Shown piece by piece: positions 8,720 to 17,909 of a stretch of DNA of 64,000 nucleotides. How positions within the stretch are numbered: the stretch's first letter is position 1; each line of letters starts with the position of its first letter. The notes beneath the pieces are model-generated. The model made no database searches, had not been told where the DNA came from, and saw only the letters and a list, made by a program, of their open reading frames with translations. The position numbers and the translations under genes are program-made. This DNA comes from DAOUKH01 sp965261455 (GTDB taxonomy: Bacteria; Chloroflexota; Dehalococcoidia; SHYB01), in contig OZ253453.1 in NCBI GenBank assembly GCA_965261455.1, positions 3,515,474 to 3,579,473 of the forward strand, in the 5' to 3' direction.

Positions 8720-9015
8720 CGCCTCCTGCCCCGACGACGCGAGGAGGTCCTAGCTTCGCCACAGATCGAGGGCAAGAACCCGGCGCACCCGCCGCCATGG
8801 CAGCCGGGGTGGTAATTCGTTCTACAGGAGAGAATCTCCTACTCGGACTTGGGCAAGGAGACAGTGGCTTGGAACTAGTGCGGATGGTCCTCAACAGCGA
8901 TCACGACGTTCCTACGCCGGCGGTATGCCCGTAGGCGCCCCGGCGCGGTTGACGCGGCGCCCCGTCTGATTTACGGTAACGCTCGAAAGAATACCTTGCT
9001 CCCAAGGAGGCGCGG
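8720..9015. other. Intergenic, nothing recognised
   Basis: 296 bases. A 45-codon frame from ATG 8800 to 8934 has no ribosome site and no recognisable motif, so it is not called. A strong AAGGAGG at 9004-9010 belongs to the next gene. Confidence 0.5.
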
Positions 9016-10590
9016 ATGCGCCCGGCTTGGGAACATCGCATGCAAGGCCGCGGCCCAATCGCGGGCCTGCGGCCTTCCGAGCCGTGGGGAGGCGTCATGT
9101 TCAAGCCCGTCACGTTCGAGCCCGAAGTCGAAGAACTCGTCCACTTCATCGAGACCACGCCCCGCGAGGAGATCATCGAGGCCACCCACGGCAAGCTCGC
9201 CGCCGGGGTCCCGCCCGAGGACCTGGTGCGGGCCGGCACGCTCGCCGTCGTCCGCTCGACGGAGCTCCCCATGGGGCACCACGGCGGCCCCATCCATCCC
9301 ATCTGCGGCGCGCACGCCGTCGGCCAGATGGCCAAGCGCCTTCGCAAACCCTGGGCCGAGCTTGCCGTCGTCCAATTCGTGACCCTGTGCAACAAGCACG
9401 TCCACTCGCCCGAGCAGGGGCCCTACATCATGGCCGAGATGGCCCCCGCCGACTCAAACGACATCTTCATCTTCCGCGAGAAGAAACTCGTCTCCGAGGA
9501 GGGCGGCGTCGAAGTAACCAAGGAGACGTTCCGGCGCTCGATGCGCATGGCCTATCCGCCGGCGGCGGAAGCCACCATGCTCTACCTCCTCGAAAACGGC
9601 GTCACCGCCGGCGAAGTCCTTGACATCGTCCTCGACCTCGCCGTCCCCAAGAACCCCAGCGACGATCACTTCTTCCTCTTCCCCATGTACACCTGGCGCG
9701 CCCTCGATCAGATCGGCTGGGAGTACGCCCCCGTCCTTCTCCGTCCCGCCATCCGCTATGAGTCCCGCGGCGGCGCCACGCCCAAGTTCGAGCCTATCGC
9801 CGCGCTCCTCGACACCTACAAGCTCCTCGACCGCGACATCCCCATGATGACCACCACCGCCGAGACCGAGGCCATCGGCGAGCTTGCCGACCGCATCGGC
9901 GCCTCGACTGAGTTGAGCGACATCCCCGAGATGCTCGCCCAAGCCCTCGCCGACGGCATGTCCCTCGAAGGCGTCGGCGAGGCGCTTTCCATCGGCGCCG
10001 CGGTCATCCACCTGCGCACCAGCTACGGCAATCCGATGGACACCCACCTGCAGACGGGCATCAACACTCGCCGCTATCTCCTCGGCATCGAAGGCGTGAG
10101 CCTCCGCAACAAGATCCTCGCCCTCCTCACCTGGCACACCGGGCCCGAGATCTCGTCGAGCCTCGGCAAGTTCGACTACGACCCCCGAGAGGACGTCGCC
10201 GCGCTGCCCCCGCGCTCCGAGGATGAGCTCCTCGAAGCGATCACCGAAAGCATCGAGTCGCAGCCCCACGTCGAAGACCTCTCCGTGATGAAGCTCCCCC
10301 ATCTCGTCGCCGCCCCCCAGGTGCGGGAGACGCTCGCCCTCACCCAGCAGTATCTCGATTCGGGCTACGACGTGATGGCGCTCTTCGACCGCCTCGGCGA
10401 GATCACCGCCCGCGACGACTTCAGCGAGATGCACGCCTTCAAGCACCACCAGGCCACGGTCGAGGAATACATCAATACCCGCGAGCCGTTCCGGTGGGTC
10501 CAGCCCATGTCGGCGGCGAAGATCGCGGCGATCGTCCACGGCAAGCGCCAAGAGAACTACCAGCAGGCCAAAGAGCTCATCGGCGTCTAG
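9016..10590 (+). CDS. Conserved-looking protein of unknown function
   Basis: 524 residues from ATG 9016, or 497 from ATG 9097. Both starts have strong ribosome sites (AAGGAGG five bases before 9016; GGGGAGG about five before 9097). The first 27 residues look uninformative (RPAWEHRMQGRGPIAG), so the shorter form may be the main product. The protein is soluble, mostly helical and acidic. A His-rich motif MGHHGGPIHPICGAHAVG (about residues 90-107) and NKHVHSPEQGP could bind metal or cofactor. No signal peptide, membrane span or known nucleotide motif was seen. I do not recognise the family. It converges on dnaE2 with a 24-base gap. Confidence 0.8.
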   Translation: MRPAWEHRMQGRGPIAGLRPSEPWGGVMFKPVTFEPEVEELVHFIETTPREEIIEATHGKLAAGVPPEDLVRAGTLAVVRSTELPMGHHGGPIHPICGAHAVGQMAKRLRKPWAELAVVQFVTLCNKHVHSPEQGPYIMAEMAPADSNDIFIFREKKLVSEEGGVEVTKETFRRSMRMAYPPAAEATMLYLLENGVTAGEVLDIVLDLAVPKNPSDDHFFLFPMYTWRALDQIGWEYAPVLLRPAIRYESRGGATPKFEPIAALLDTYKLLDRDIPMMTTTAETEAIGELADRIGASTELSDIPEMLAQALADGMSLEGVGEALSIGAAVIHLRTSYGNPMDTHLQTGINTRRYLLGIEGVSLRNKILALLTWHTGPEISSSLGKFDYDPREDVAALPPRSEDELLEAITESIESQPHVEDLSVMKLPHLVAAPQVRETLALTQQYLDSGYDVMALFDRLGEITARDDFSEMHAFKHHQATVEEYINTREPFRWVQPMSAAKIAAIVHGKRQENYQQAKELIGV

Positions 10591-10614
10591 CCCTAGAGGC
10601 GCGCCGGCGGCGGG

Positions 10615-13600
10615 TCAGCGCCAGTCGTGGGCGGCTGGCATCGGGACCGTTGCATCGACGGTCTCGATGTCGGAGACGATGATGTCCGTCGTGCCGTCCC
10701 ACCGGGAGACGACGCCCCCGGCCTGGATGACTTGGCTCCTGAGCTTCCCGCGGCAGCGGGCGAAGATCCGCGGCCAGAGGATGAGCTGCACGTCCCCGGT
10801 CTCGTCCTCGATGGTGACGAACACCGTGCCGTGCCTTCCCCGTGGGTGCTGCCGGGCGATGGGCCACCCCGCGACCAGCACCTCCTCGCCGTCGCCGCAT
10901 CCCTCCACGGCGTCGGCGGGCAGGACCCGGGGGTCCAGCACCGGCCGCACGAACTCCATGAGGTGGCCCCTAGGGTAGAGGCCCATGACCCGGTACTCGG
11001 TCGCCATCTTCTCGTATTCGGTGAAGTCGGCGAGTTCGGGGACGCCGCCCTGCGTCGATACGGGCAGGGCCCGCTGCCCCTTGCCGGAGGGACGGATGGC
11101 CAGGCCGGCGTCCCAGAGAGCCTCCCTGCGGTTGAGGGTCACGTCGTCGAAGGCCCCGGCCATGGCCAGCGACTCCACGGCCGCGGGCCGGAGGCCCGTC
11201 CGCCGCACCAGGTCCCCCGCACCGGAGTAGGGGCCGCCACGCTCCCGCTCCTCGACGATGGCCTCCGCCGACTCGGCTCCGACATCCTTTACGAGCTGAA
11301 GGCCCAGCAGCACCGAGCCCTCGTCGGGGATGCACCGGGCCCGGCTGCGGTTCACGCAGGGGTTTAGGAAGGGGACGCCGAAGCGCCGGGCGTCCTCCTT
11401 GAGGGTCTCGATGGGATAGAAGCCCATGGGCTGGTTGTTCATGAGCGCGGTGAAGAACTCCAGCGGGTGATGGCGCTTCAGCCAGGCGGCCTGGTAGGCG
11501 GTGACCGCGAAGGCGTGGGAGTGCGACTCGGGGAACATGTAGTGCCCGTTGATCTTGCCGAAGATCTTTGTGGCCATGTCCTCCGGGACCCCGTTTGCCC
11601 CGGCGCCCTCGAGGAACCGCCGCCGGTGCATGGCGATCAGGTGCTCGGCGTTGGGCTTGGCGAAGGCCCGCCTGATCTCATCGGCCTGAGCGGCGGTTAA
11701 GCCCGCGACGTCCATGATGAGTTGGACGACCTGCTCCTGCCAGACGATGATCCCGTAGCCCCGTTCGAGGGCGCGCTTTTCCAGCGGGTGGTCGTACTCC
11801 CACGCCGCCCCGTGCCGGTAACGTTCGACGAATTGGGAGACGGCGCTGCCCTGCACACCGACGCCGGGCCGGATGAGCGCGACTTGGTAGGCGAGGTCGA
11901 GGAGGTTGCGCGAGTTCAGCCGCTGCGCCAGCTTGAGCTGGGCGGGCGACTGCAGCAGGAAGACGCCCTTGGCCCCGCCGTCGTTGATCATGTCGTAGAC
12001 GGCGGGGTCCTCCGGGTCCACCTTGCCGAGGTCGAGCCTTTTCCCCTCGCGCCGTTCGACCAGATCGAGGGCCTCCTCCATCTGGTCCAGCACCGGCAGC
12101 GAGAGCAGGTCGATCTTGGCGAAGCCGGCGTCGGCGACGCTGTCCTTGTCCCAGTCCATGATGTAGCGCCCATCCATGGCCCCGGCCCGCATGGGGACCA
12201 TCTCCGGGATGGGGGAGCTGCTGAGGACCATGCCGCCGACATGCTGGCCCAGCGCCTTGGGCGCGCCGATCAGTTGCGGCGTGAGCGCCGCCAGGTCCCT
12301 CCAACCCGGTGCGTCCACCCGGTCCTTGAACGAGGGAAGCGCCAGCATCTCCTCCCGCAGGAGCCCTCCGCCGCCGTCCTCGACTTGCTTGGACAGCCTC
12401 CGCAGGTCCTCCTTCGGCAGGCCGAGGGCCTTCCCCAGGTCCTGAATAACGCCCTTGAGGGAGTAGGTGGCGACGGCCCCGGCGAGGACGGCAAACTCCG
12501 GCCCGAAGTGGCGGTGGACCCGCCGGATCAGCTCGTCGCGGAGCGCGCGGGGGAAGTCTAGGTCGATGTCGGGCAGCATGCTCATGTCCTCCGACATGAA
12601 CCGCTCCAGGGTGAGGTCCCAGCGGAGGGGATTGACGTGGCTGATGCCGATTAGGTAGCCGGCGAGCAGCGCCACCGAGGAGCCCCTGCCCCTGCCAGGG
12701 GGCCGCTCCTCGAGGGGCGTCTCGGGGGAGGTCAGCCCCTTTTCCTCCATGATCCGCTGGGCGAGCAGGACGATCTCGCGGTAGAGGAGCAGAAAGCCAG
12801 CGAGGTTGTGTCTGCGTATCAGCCGCATCTCCTCGGCGAGGCGCCGCTCCACGCGCGGCGACACTGAGCCATAGCGGCGGACGGCGGCCTCGATGCAGAG
12901 CCGCTCCAGGTAGCTTTCGGCGGTGTACCCCTCCGGCGTCGCGGGGTCGGGGAGGGTGTAGCCCAAGTCGGTGGCGAGGTTGAAGGAGCACCGCTCCGCG
13001 ATCCGCAGGGTGTTGGCGAGGGCGTCGGGGCGGTCCTGAAACAGGCGCGCCATCTGCATGGGAGACTTCAAGTACAGATGATGGTTCGGGCGGATGTAAG
13101 GGAGGGCCTGGTCGATGGTGGTGTTTCGCCTCGCCGCCGCCAACGCGTGTTGGAGGCGGTAGCGCTCGGGGGCGTGGTAGAGGACGTCGTTGGTGGCGGC
13201 CAGCGGAGCGCCCGCCTCGTCGGCCAAGGCCGCCAGCTCGCGGTTGCGGCGAGTGTCCCCGGAGAGGAAGTTGCGCTGCACTTCGACGAATACCGAGTCC
13301 GGGCCGAACCACTCCACGTACTGCCTGAGCAGGCCCGCGGCCTCCTCCCGGCGGCCGTCGAGCGCCAGGTTGGCGAGCCGTCCGTCGCGGCCGCCGGTGA
13401 GGAGGACCACGCCGCCGGCATGCTCGGACAGGTGGGTGGGGTCCAGCCTGGGCTGTCTCCGGTCGGTGGCGTTGGCTAGGGTGAACAGCCGGGAGATGTT
13501 GGCATAGCCCTGCCGCGTCTTGGCTAGGAGGACCAGACGGGAGCCGTCGCTGAGGGTCAACTCGCCCCCGGTGATGGGCTGGACGCCGAGGCTGTTAGCG

Positions 13601-13761
13601 AGGCGGGCGAACTCCAGCGCCCCGCAGAGGTTGGCGTCGGTGAGAGCCAGGGCGTCGTAGCCGTGCTCGCCCGCCTGGGCCAGCAGCTCGTGGGTGTGCG
13701 ACGCGCCCAAGCCGAAGGAGTAGAAGCTCGCTGCATGCAACTCGACGTAGCCGGCGGTCAT
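10615..13761 (-). CDS. dnaE2: Error-prone DNA polymerase III alpha subunit DnaE2 (ImuC)
   Basis: 1048 residues. An N-terminal PHP domain (ELHAASFYSFGLGASHTHEL and LALTDANLCGALEF), a C-family polymerase core with catalytic acidic motif LPDIDLDFPRALRDEL, a helix-hairpin-helix region, and a C-terminal OB fold (EVLVAGWPIARQHPRGRHGT) match DnaE2, the translesion polymerase of SOS mutagenesis. ATG 13761 (MTAGYVELHAASFYSF) fits the family start; the longer frame overlaps imuB. It lies 16 bases after imuB, so both are transcribed from the LexA-controlled promoter at 15272-15301. It replicates across lesions together with ImuB on the sliding clamp. Confidence 0.93.
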   Translation of the reverse strand: MTAGYVELHAASFYSFGLGASHTHELLAQAGEHGYDALALTDANLCGALEFARLANSLGVQPITGGELTLSDGSRLVLLAKTRQGYANISRLFTLANATDRRQPRLDPTHLSEHAGGVVLLTGGRDGRLANLALDGRREEAAGLLRQYVEWFGPDSVFVEVQRNFLSGDTRRNRELAALADEAGAPLAATNDVLYHAPERYRLQHALAAARRNTTIDQALPYIRPNHHLYLKSPMQMARLFQDRPDALANTLRIAERCSFNLATDLGYTLPDPATPEGYTAESYLERLCIEAAVRRYGSVSPRVERRLAEEMRLIRRHNLAGFLLLYREIVLLAQRIMEEKGLTSPETPLEERPPGRGRGSSVALLAGYLIGISHVNPLRWDLTLERFMSEDMSMLPDIDLDFPRALRDELIRRVHRHFGPEFAVLAGAVATYSLKGVIQDLGKALGLPKEDLRRLSKQVEDGGGGLLREEMLALPSFKDRVDAPGWRDLAALTPQLIGAPKALGQHVGGMVLSSSPIPEMVPMRAGAMDGRYIMDWDKDSVADAGFAKIDLLSLPVLDQMEEALDLVERREGKRLDLGKVDPEDPAVYDMINDGGAKGVFLLQSPAQLKLAQRLNSRNLLDLAYQVALIRPGVGVQGSAVSQFVERYRHGAAWEYDHPLEKRALERGYGIIVWQEQVVQLIMDVAGLTAAQADEIRRAFAKPNAEHLIAMHRRRFLEGAGANGVPEDMATKIFGKINGHYMFPESHSHAFAVTAYQAAWLKRHHPLEFFTALMNNQPMGFYPIETLKEDARRFGVPFLNPCVNRSRARCIPDEGSVLLGLQLVKDVGAESAEAIVEERERGGPYSGAGDLVRRTGLRPAAVESLAMAGAFDDVTLNRREALWDAGLAIRPSGKGQRALPVSTQGGVPELADFTEYEKMATEYRVMGLYPRGHLMEFVRPVLDPRVLPADAVEGCGDGEEVLVAGWPIARQHPRGRHGTVFVTIEDETGDVQLILWPRIFARCRGKLRSQVIQAGGVVSRWDGTTDIIVSDIETVDATVPMPAAHDWR

Positions 13762-13777
13762 ACGCGGACGCCCGCTC

Positions 13778-15223
13778 CTAGGCGCTCTGCCGGTACCAGC
13801 GGGGCTCGTCGCGGTCACGGAAGAGCGTGAGCTGCGACCCGTCCTCGACACGGATCCGGTGGTAGGTGCGGGCGAGGGGCCTGGGCATCCACCAGAGGTC
13901 GAAGCTCCACGTGTCCTCGACGTCGTCCACCCGCCGCCAGTGCCCGCCCAGCCGGACCGCCGCGGGCCGGCGGTCCGGCCCCTCCCGGACCGCGACGGCG
14001 ACGGGCGCGGAGAGCGAGCCGATGTCCTGCCGCCCTGAAGGATCGATGGGGACTCGCAGCGCGCGCATCTCCGGCGCCGGGTGCCAGGGAGCGACCTCGA
14101 CTACCCGATAGAGGGCGTGGCCACCATCCATGTGGCCCCGCAGCCGCCGGTCGACCTCGACGAGCCGCTGCTCCCGGCTGTCCCGTATGTCCTCGGTCAA
14201 CCCGAGCTGCAGGCCCGACTCGCCGGTGAGGTCGGAGAGGGCGAGGGTCACCTCCTCGACAGGCGCCCGCGGGTGGTCGGTCTCCAGCCGGCTCCTCACG
14301 ATGCGGGAGGCGCTCTGCCAATTCCCCGCCGCCTGCTTGAAGCGGAACGTTCGCTCCCAGGTCGCCTCCCGGTGGAGCAGGCACTCCACAGCGGCGCCGC
14401 CCGCGTACCTTCCCCGCATCTCGGGACGCGCGTACGCCTTCCTCAGCAGGGAGTCGACCGCGACGAAGAGGACTTCGATGGAGGCCGAGGTGAACGGGAG
14501 CGCGGCGTGCTCGGCCACGGCCTCCTCGTACTTCATGGGGACCAGGGGACTGTCGTCGACGCCGCGGGAAAGCCTCCATGCCCTCCGGCCCGCCGGTCCG
14601 AATTGGTCGACGATCGCTCCCTCCGGCATGGCGGCCACGTCGCCCATGGCGCGCTGGCCGAAGTGCTTGAGGCCGGTCTTGACCTCAGGGGTGATGGGCA
14701 GCAGGTCTATTGATTGGGGCGCGAGGAAGGCCCGGACGTCTGCGGGGGCTTGGCGGGCCCCGAGCGCCTCGGCGGTCCGCGCGGCGACAAGGGCTGGGAA
14801 CTTGGCGTCCGCCACGCCGATACGCGGGGCGAAGTAGGTGGGGACGGCGTCCAGCAGGGCGCAGACGAGCCCGGCCTCCCCGCGGTACAGCCGTTCCAGA
14901 CCGTCCATCCGCACGTAGGCCACCCCCAGCTCCGAGCGCTCGACGCGGTCGCCGACCGCCTGAAGGGAGGTGAGCATCCGGTGAAACGCCTTGCGGTAGG
15001 CGGGCTCGTCCGCCTCAATGACGGCGGCCTCGGCATGGCGCGACAAGGCCTGCTCCAACGTCATGCCCGCGGCCACCCCCACGGTGGCCGGGAGGAAGTC
15101 GACGACCACAGGCCTGCCGCCGGCGCGGTCGACGATGACGGCGGGCCTGCCGTCGAGATGCGGCTGCCGTCTCAGCTCGATCCTTGCCCGCAGGTGTGTG
15201 ACGAGCACGCAGGCGACCCGCAA
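13778..15223 (-). CDS. imuB: ImuB-like non-catalytic Y-family polymerase homologue
   Basis: 481 residues, starting at TTG 15223 with GGAGG four bases upstream. The fold is that of Y-family polymerases (palm, LLPITPEVKTGLKHFGQRAM thumb helix-hairpin-helix, little finger), but the acidic catalytic residues are absent: the first motif reads VACVLVTHLRARIEL instead of a D-x-D, and the second LGVAYVRMDGLERLY lacks the D-E pair. This is diagnostic of ImuB, an adaptor rather than a polymerase. Near the C-terminus QLTLF (about residue 464) matches the beta-clamp-binding motif. It is followed directly by dnaE2. No imuA gene lies upstream in this window. Confidence 0.9.
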   Translation of the reverse strand: MRVACVLVTHLRARIELRRQPHLDGRPAVIVDRAGGRPVVVDFLPATVGVAAGMTLEQALSRHAEAAVIEADEPAYRKAFHRMLTSLQAVGDRVERSELGVAYVRMDGLERLYRGEAGLVCALLDAVPTYFAPRIGVADAKFPALVAARTAEALGARQAPADVRAFLAPQSIDLLPITPEVKTGLKHFGQRAMGDVAAMPEGAIVDQFGPAGRRAWRLSRGVDDSPLVPMKYEEAVAEHAALPFTSASIEVLFVAVDSLLRKAYARPEMRGRYAGGAAVECLLHREATWERTFRFKQAAGNWQSASRIVRSRLETDHPRAPVEEVTLALSDLTGESGLQLGLTEDIRDSREQRLVEVDRRLRGHMDGGHALYRVVEVAPWHPAPEMRALRVPIDPSGRQDIGSLSAPVAVAVREGPDRRPAAVRLGGHWRRVDDVEDTWSFDLWWMPRPLARTYHRIRVEDGSQLTLFRDRDEPRWYRQSA

Positions 15224-15271
15224 GGCGCCTCCTCGGTTACGAGAGTCCCCCGGAACGACCGGGGACGAAGG

Positions 15272-15301
15272 ATGATAGAGAACGAACATTCTCTATGTCA
15301 A
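15272..15301 (-). promoter_or_regulatory. SOS promoter with LexA-type operator for imuB-dnaE2
   Basis: Read on the minus strand: TTGACA (15301-15296), an 18-base spacer, then TATCAT (15277-15272). The spacer overlaps the palindrome AGAGAACGAACATTCTCT (15277-15294), whose inner GAACGAACATTC matches GAAC-N4-GTTC in 7 of 8 defined positions. An operator lying between -35 and -10 would block RNA polymerase when LexA is bound. It lies about 50 bases upstream of the imuB start. Confidence 0.8.
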
Positions 15302-15336
15302 AGGGTCGATGACCCAGGGCCGAGGCGGCGAAGGGG

Positions 15337-16539
15337 CTAGATGATTCCGCGGTCGCGGAGCTCGACGATGCGCTCCCAGGAGAGGCCGAGGTCTTGGAGG
15401 ACTTCCTCGGTGTGAGCGCCGAACTCTGGCGCCGTCGAGCGCGGCTTCCCCGGCGTCTCGCTGAGGCGGACGGGGAGGCCGACTTGCGTGATGGAGCCTG
15501 CCTCGGGGTGCTCCAGCTCGACGAGAAGCTCGTTGGCGATAACCTGGGGGTCGTTGGGGATGTCGTCGTATTTTTGGACGGGGCCGCAGAGGACGTCCTT
15601 GGCCCGCAGCAGGACGATCCACTCGTCGCGGGTCTTAGTGACGAAGGCGCGGTCCATGATCGGGATGAGCTCGCCGGCGTGTTGGCCGCGGGCGCGGACC
15701 TCGGAGAAGCGCGGGTCATCGCGCAGCTCCTCAATGCCGAGGACCTCGCACAGCGCGGGCCAGTAGCGGTCGGGCTGGATGCCGCCGAGCGCGATCCAGC
15801 GATCGTCCTTGCAGCGGTAGATGTTGAATAAGGGGTTGTAGTTCGTCGCCCGGGGCCGGGGCAGCGGCATCTCGTCGTTCATCAGATAGCCGTTGAGGGC
15901 GAGCGCCTGGAGCGTCAGCTGCCCGCCGAGCTGAGAGACCTCGACGTGCTGGCCCTTGCCGGTGCGCTCGCGGTCGAAGAGGGCGAGCATGATCCCGTAG
16001 GCCATGGTGATGGCGCCGGTCTGGTCGGCGAGGCCGCCGCTGGAGCGGTAGGAGAGCTCGGGGTCGGCGATCGAGAGCAGTTCCATCAGGCCGCCGCGGG
16101 CCTGTCCGAGGATGTCGAATACGCCTTGTTTGGCTTCGGGGCCGCGCGAACCGAGGCCGGAGACGGAGGCGTAGACGATGCGGGGGTTGATCTTGCGGAC
16201 GGTCTCGTAATCGACCTTCAGTCGCTCGACGACGCCGACGCGGAAGTTCTGGGTGATCACGTCGCACCGCTTGGCGAGATCGTAGAAGATCTCGCGGCCG
16301 TCGTCGGACTTGAGGTTGAGCGTGATGCTCCGCTTGTTGCGGTTCATCGACTCGAAGTAGGTGGGGACGCGGCGTCCGGAGCGCCCCATGGGGGTGAGGG
16401 CGCGGCCGGGGTCGCCGTTGACGGGGTCTTCGACCTTGATCACCTCGGCGCCCATGTCCGAGAGCATCACGGTGCCCCAGGGGCCGTTCTGGTAGATGGT
16501 CAGGTCGAGGATGGTGATGCCGTCGAGTGGGCCTTGCAT
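15337..16539 (-). CDS. CaiB/BaiF family CoA-transferase (copy 1)
   Basis: 400 residues, full length for family III CoA-transferases, which move CoA between carboxylates through an aspartyl-CoA intermediate. The start MQGPLDGITILDLTIYQNGPW, DMGAEVIKVEDPVNGDPGR and TLNLKSDDGREIFYDLAK are family hallmarks. The catalytic Asp is probably that of GGLADQTGAITMAYG (about residue 169). It is the second gene of a tandem pair with 16562-17770, separated by 22 bases and strongly similar throughout; they are either paralogous homodimers or subunits of one heteromer. The substrate is unknown. Confidence 0.92.
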   Translation of the reverse strand: MQGPLDGITILDLTIYQNGPWGTVMLSDMGAEVIKVEDPVNGDPGRALTPMGRSGRRVPTYFESMNRNKRSITLNLKSDDGREIFYDLAKRCDVITQNFRVGVVERLKVDYETVRKINPRIVYASVSGLGSRGPEAKQGVFDILGQARGGLMELLSIADPELSYRSSGGLADQTGAITMAYGIMLALFDRERTGKGQHVEVSQLGGQLTLQALALNGYLMNDEMPLPRPRATNYNPLFNIYRCKDDRWIALGGIQPDRYWPALCEVLGIEELRDDPRFSEVRARGQHAGELIPIMDRAFVTKTRDEWIVLLRAKDVLCGPVQKYDDIPNDPQVIANELLVELEHPEAGSITQVGLPVRLSETPGKPRSTAPEFGAHTEEVLQDLGLSWERIVELRDRGII

Positions 16540-16561
16540 GGCGTCCTCCGATACTGGCGGG

Positions 16562-17770
16562 CTAGATCACGCCGCGGTCCCGAAAGCCTTCGAGGTCTTC
16601 CCAGGAGTAGCCGGCGGCGAGCAGTACGTCTTCGGTGTGAGCGCCGAACTCGGGGGCCGTCGAGCGGGGCTTCGCCGGCGTCTCGCTGAACCGGATGGGG
16701 CAGCCCGCCTGAATCAGCGTCCCCTCCGACGGATGCTCAAGTTCGACGACGTAGTCGTTGGCGCGCACCTGGGGGTCGTGGATTACATCTTCGTAGTCCT
16801 GCACCGGCGCGGCGAGCACGTCGGCGTCGTTGAACGCCTTCACCCACTCGTCGCGGTCCTTGGCAGCGAAGGCGTGGTCCATGATCTCCATGAGCTCAAT
16901 GGCGTTGTCGTTGCGCGGGCCGTTGCCGTTGAACTTGGAGTCGTGCTCCAGGTCCTGGATGCCGAGGATGCGGCAGATGTCGGGCCAGTAGCGGTCGCCC
17001 TGGACGCAGCCCAGAGCGAGCCACTTGCCGTCGCGGGCGGGGTAGATGTGGAAGAGGGGGCTGTTGCCGGCTTTGCCGCGCTGCTTACCCTGGGGCTTAT
17101 CGCCGGCGATGGTGTAGCGCCCGATGCTGAGTCCCTGGAGGAGCATCTGGCCGCCAAGCTGGGAGGTCTGGACGTGCTGGCCCTTGCCGGTGCGCTCGCG
17201 GGCCATGAGGCCGGCGAGGACGGCGTAGGCGAGGGTGATCGCCCCCACCTGATCGGCGATGCCCGCGCCCGCGCCGCGGTAGGTGGGGGCGTCCTCGCCG
17301 GCGGAGAGCATGTTCATCAGCCCCCCGCGCGACAGGCCCAGGATGTCGTAGACGCCCTGCTTTGAGTCGGGGCCGAGCGGCCCCCAGCCGGAGACGCTGC
17401 CGTAGACGATGCGGGGATTGATCGCGCGGACGGTCTCGTAGTCCACCTTCAGGCGCTCGACGACACCGAGACGGAAGTTCTGGGTGATGGCGTCGACGTC
17501 CTTGGCGATCCGGTAGAAGATCTCACGGCCCTCGTCGGACTGCAGGTTGAGCGTCATGCTCTTCTTGTTGCGGTTCAGGACCTGAAAGTAGGAGAACGAG
17601 GCGCGGGTCGAGCCGCCGGCGGGGAGAAGGCCGCGGCCGGGGTCGCCGGTCACCGGGTGCTCGACCTTGATCACGTCGGCGCCCAAGTCGGAGAGCATCA
17701 CCGTCGCCCACGGCCCGTTCTGCCAGATGGTCAGATCGAGGATGGTGATGCCGTCCAGGGGGCCGGGCAT
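16562..17770 (-). CDS. CaiB/BaiF family CoA-transferase (copy 2)
   Basis: 402 residues from ATG 17770 (MPGPLDGITILDLTIWQNGP), with GGAGG about ten bases upstream; the longer frame extending to 18457 is spurious and overlaps the hydrolase. It shows the same family marks as its neighbour: DLGADVIKVEHPVTGDPGRG, TLNLQSDEGREIFYRIAK, and the probable catalytic Asp in GAGIADQVGAITLAYAV. The C-terminal RFSETPAKPRSTAPEFGAHT is nearly identical to copy 1. The pair likely arose by tandem duplication and may act on an acyl-CoA produced by the surrounding catabolic enzymes. Confidence 0.92.
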   Translation of the reverse strand: MPGPLDGITILDLTIWQNGPWATVMLSDLGADVIKVEHPVTGDPGRGLLPAGGSTRASFSYFQVLNRNKKSMTLNLQSDEGREIFYRIAKDVDAITQNFRLGVVERLKVDYETVRAINPRIVYGSVSGWGPLGPDSKQGVYDILGLSRGGLMNMLSAGEDAPTYRGAGAGIADQVGAITLAYAVLAGLMARERTGKGQHVQTSQLGGQMLLQGLSIGRYTIAGDKPQGKQRGKAGNSPLFHIYPARDGKWLALGCVQGDRYWPDICRILGIQDLEHDSKFNGNGPRNDNAIELMEIMDHAFAAKDRDEWVKAFNDADVLAAPVQDYEDVIHDPQVRANDYVVELEHPSEGTLIQAGCPIRFSETPAKPRSTAPEFGAHTEDVLLAAGYSWEDLEGFRDRGVI

Positions 17771-17909
17771 AGGGAGAGACCTCCGGGGCGTCCTGAGTCG
17801 CGCTTTCACCGGAAACGGCGCGGAATTTCGAGGCGTCATCACGGTAGGACGCGGCCCCGCGAATGTCAACGAAAGGGCTTGCGCAGCCACGGCGCCCACA
17901 GGGGGCCCC

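Noticed and set aside
8800..8934. 45-codon ORF upstream of the unknown protein
   Set aside because: No ribosome site, no recognisable motif, and no compositional sign of coding.
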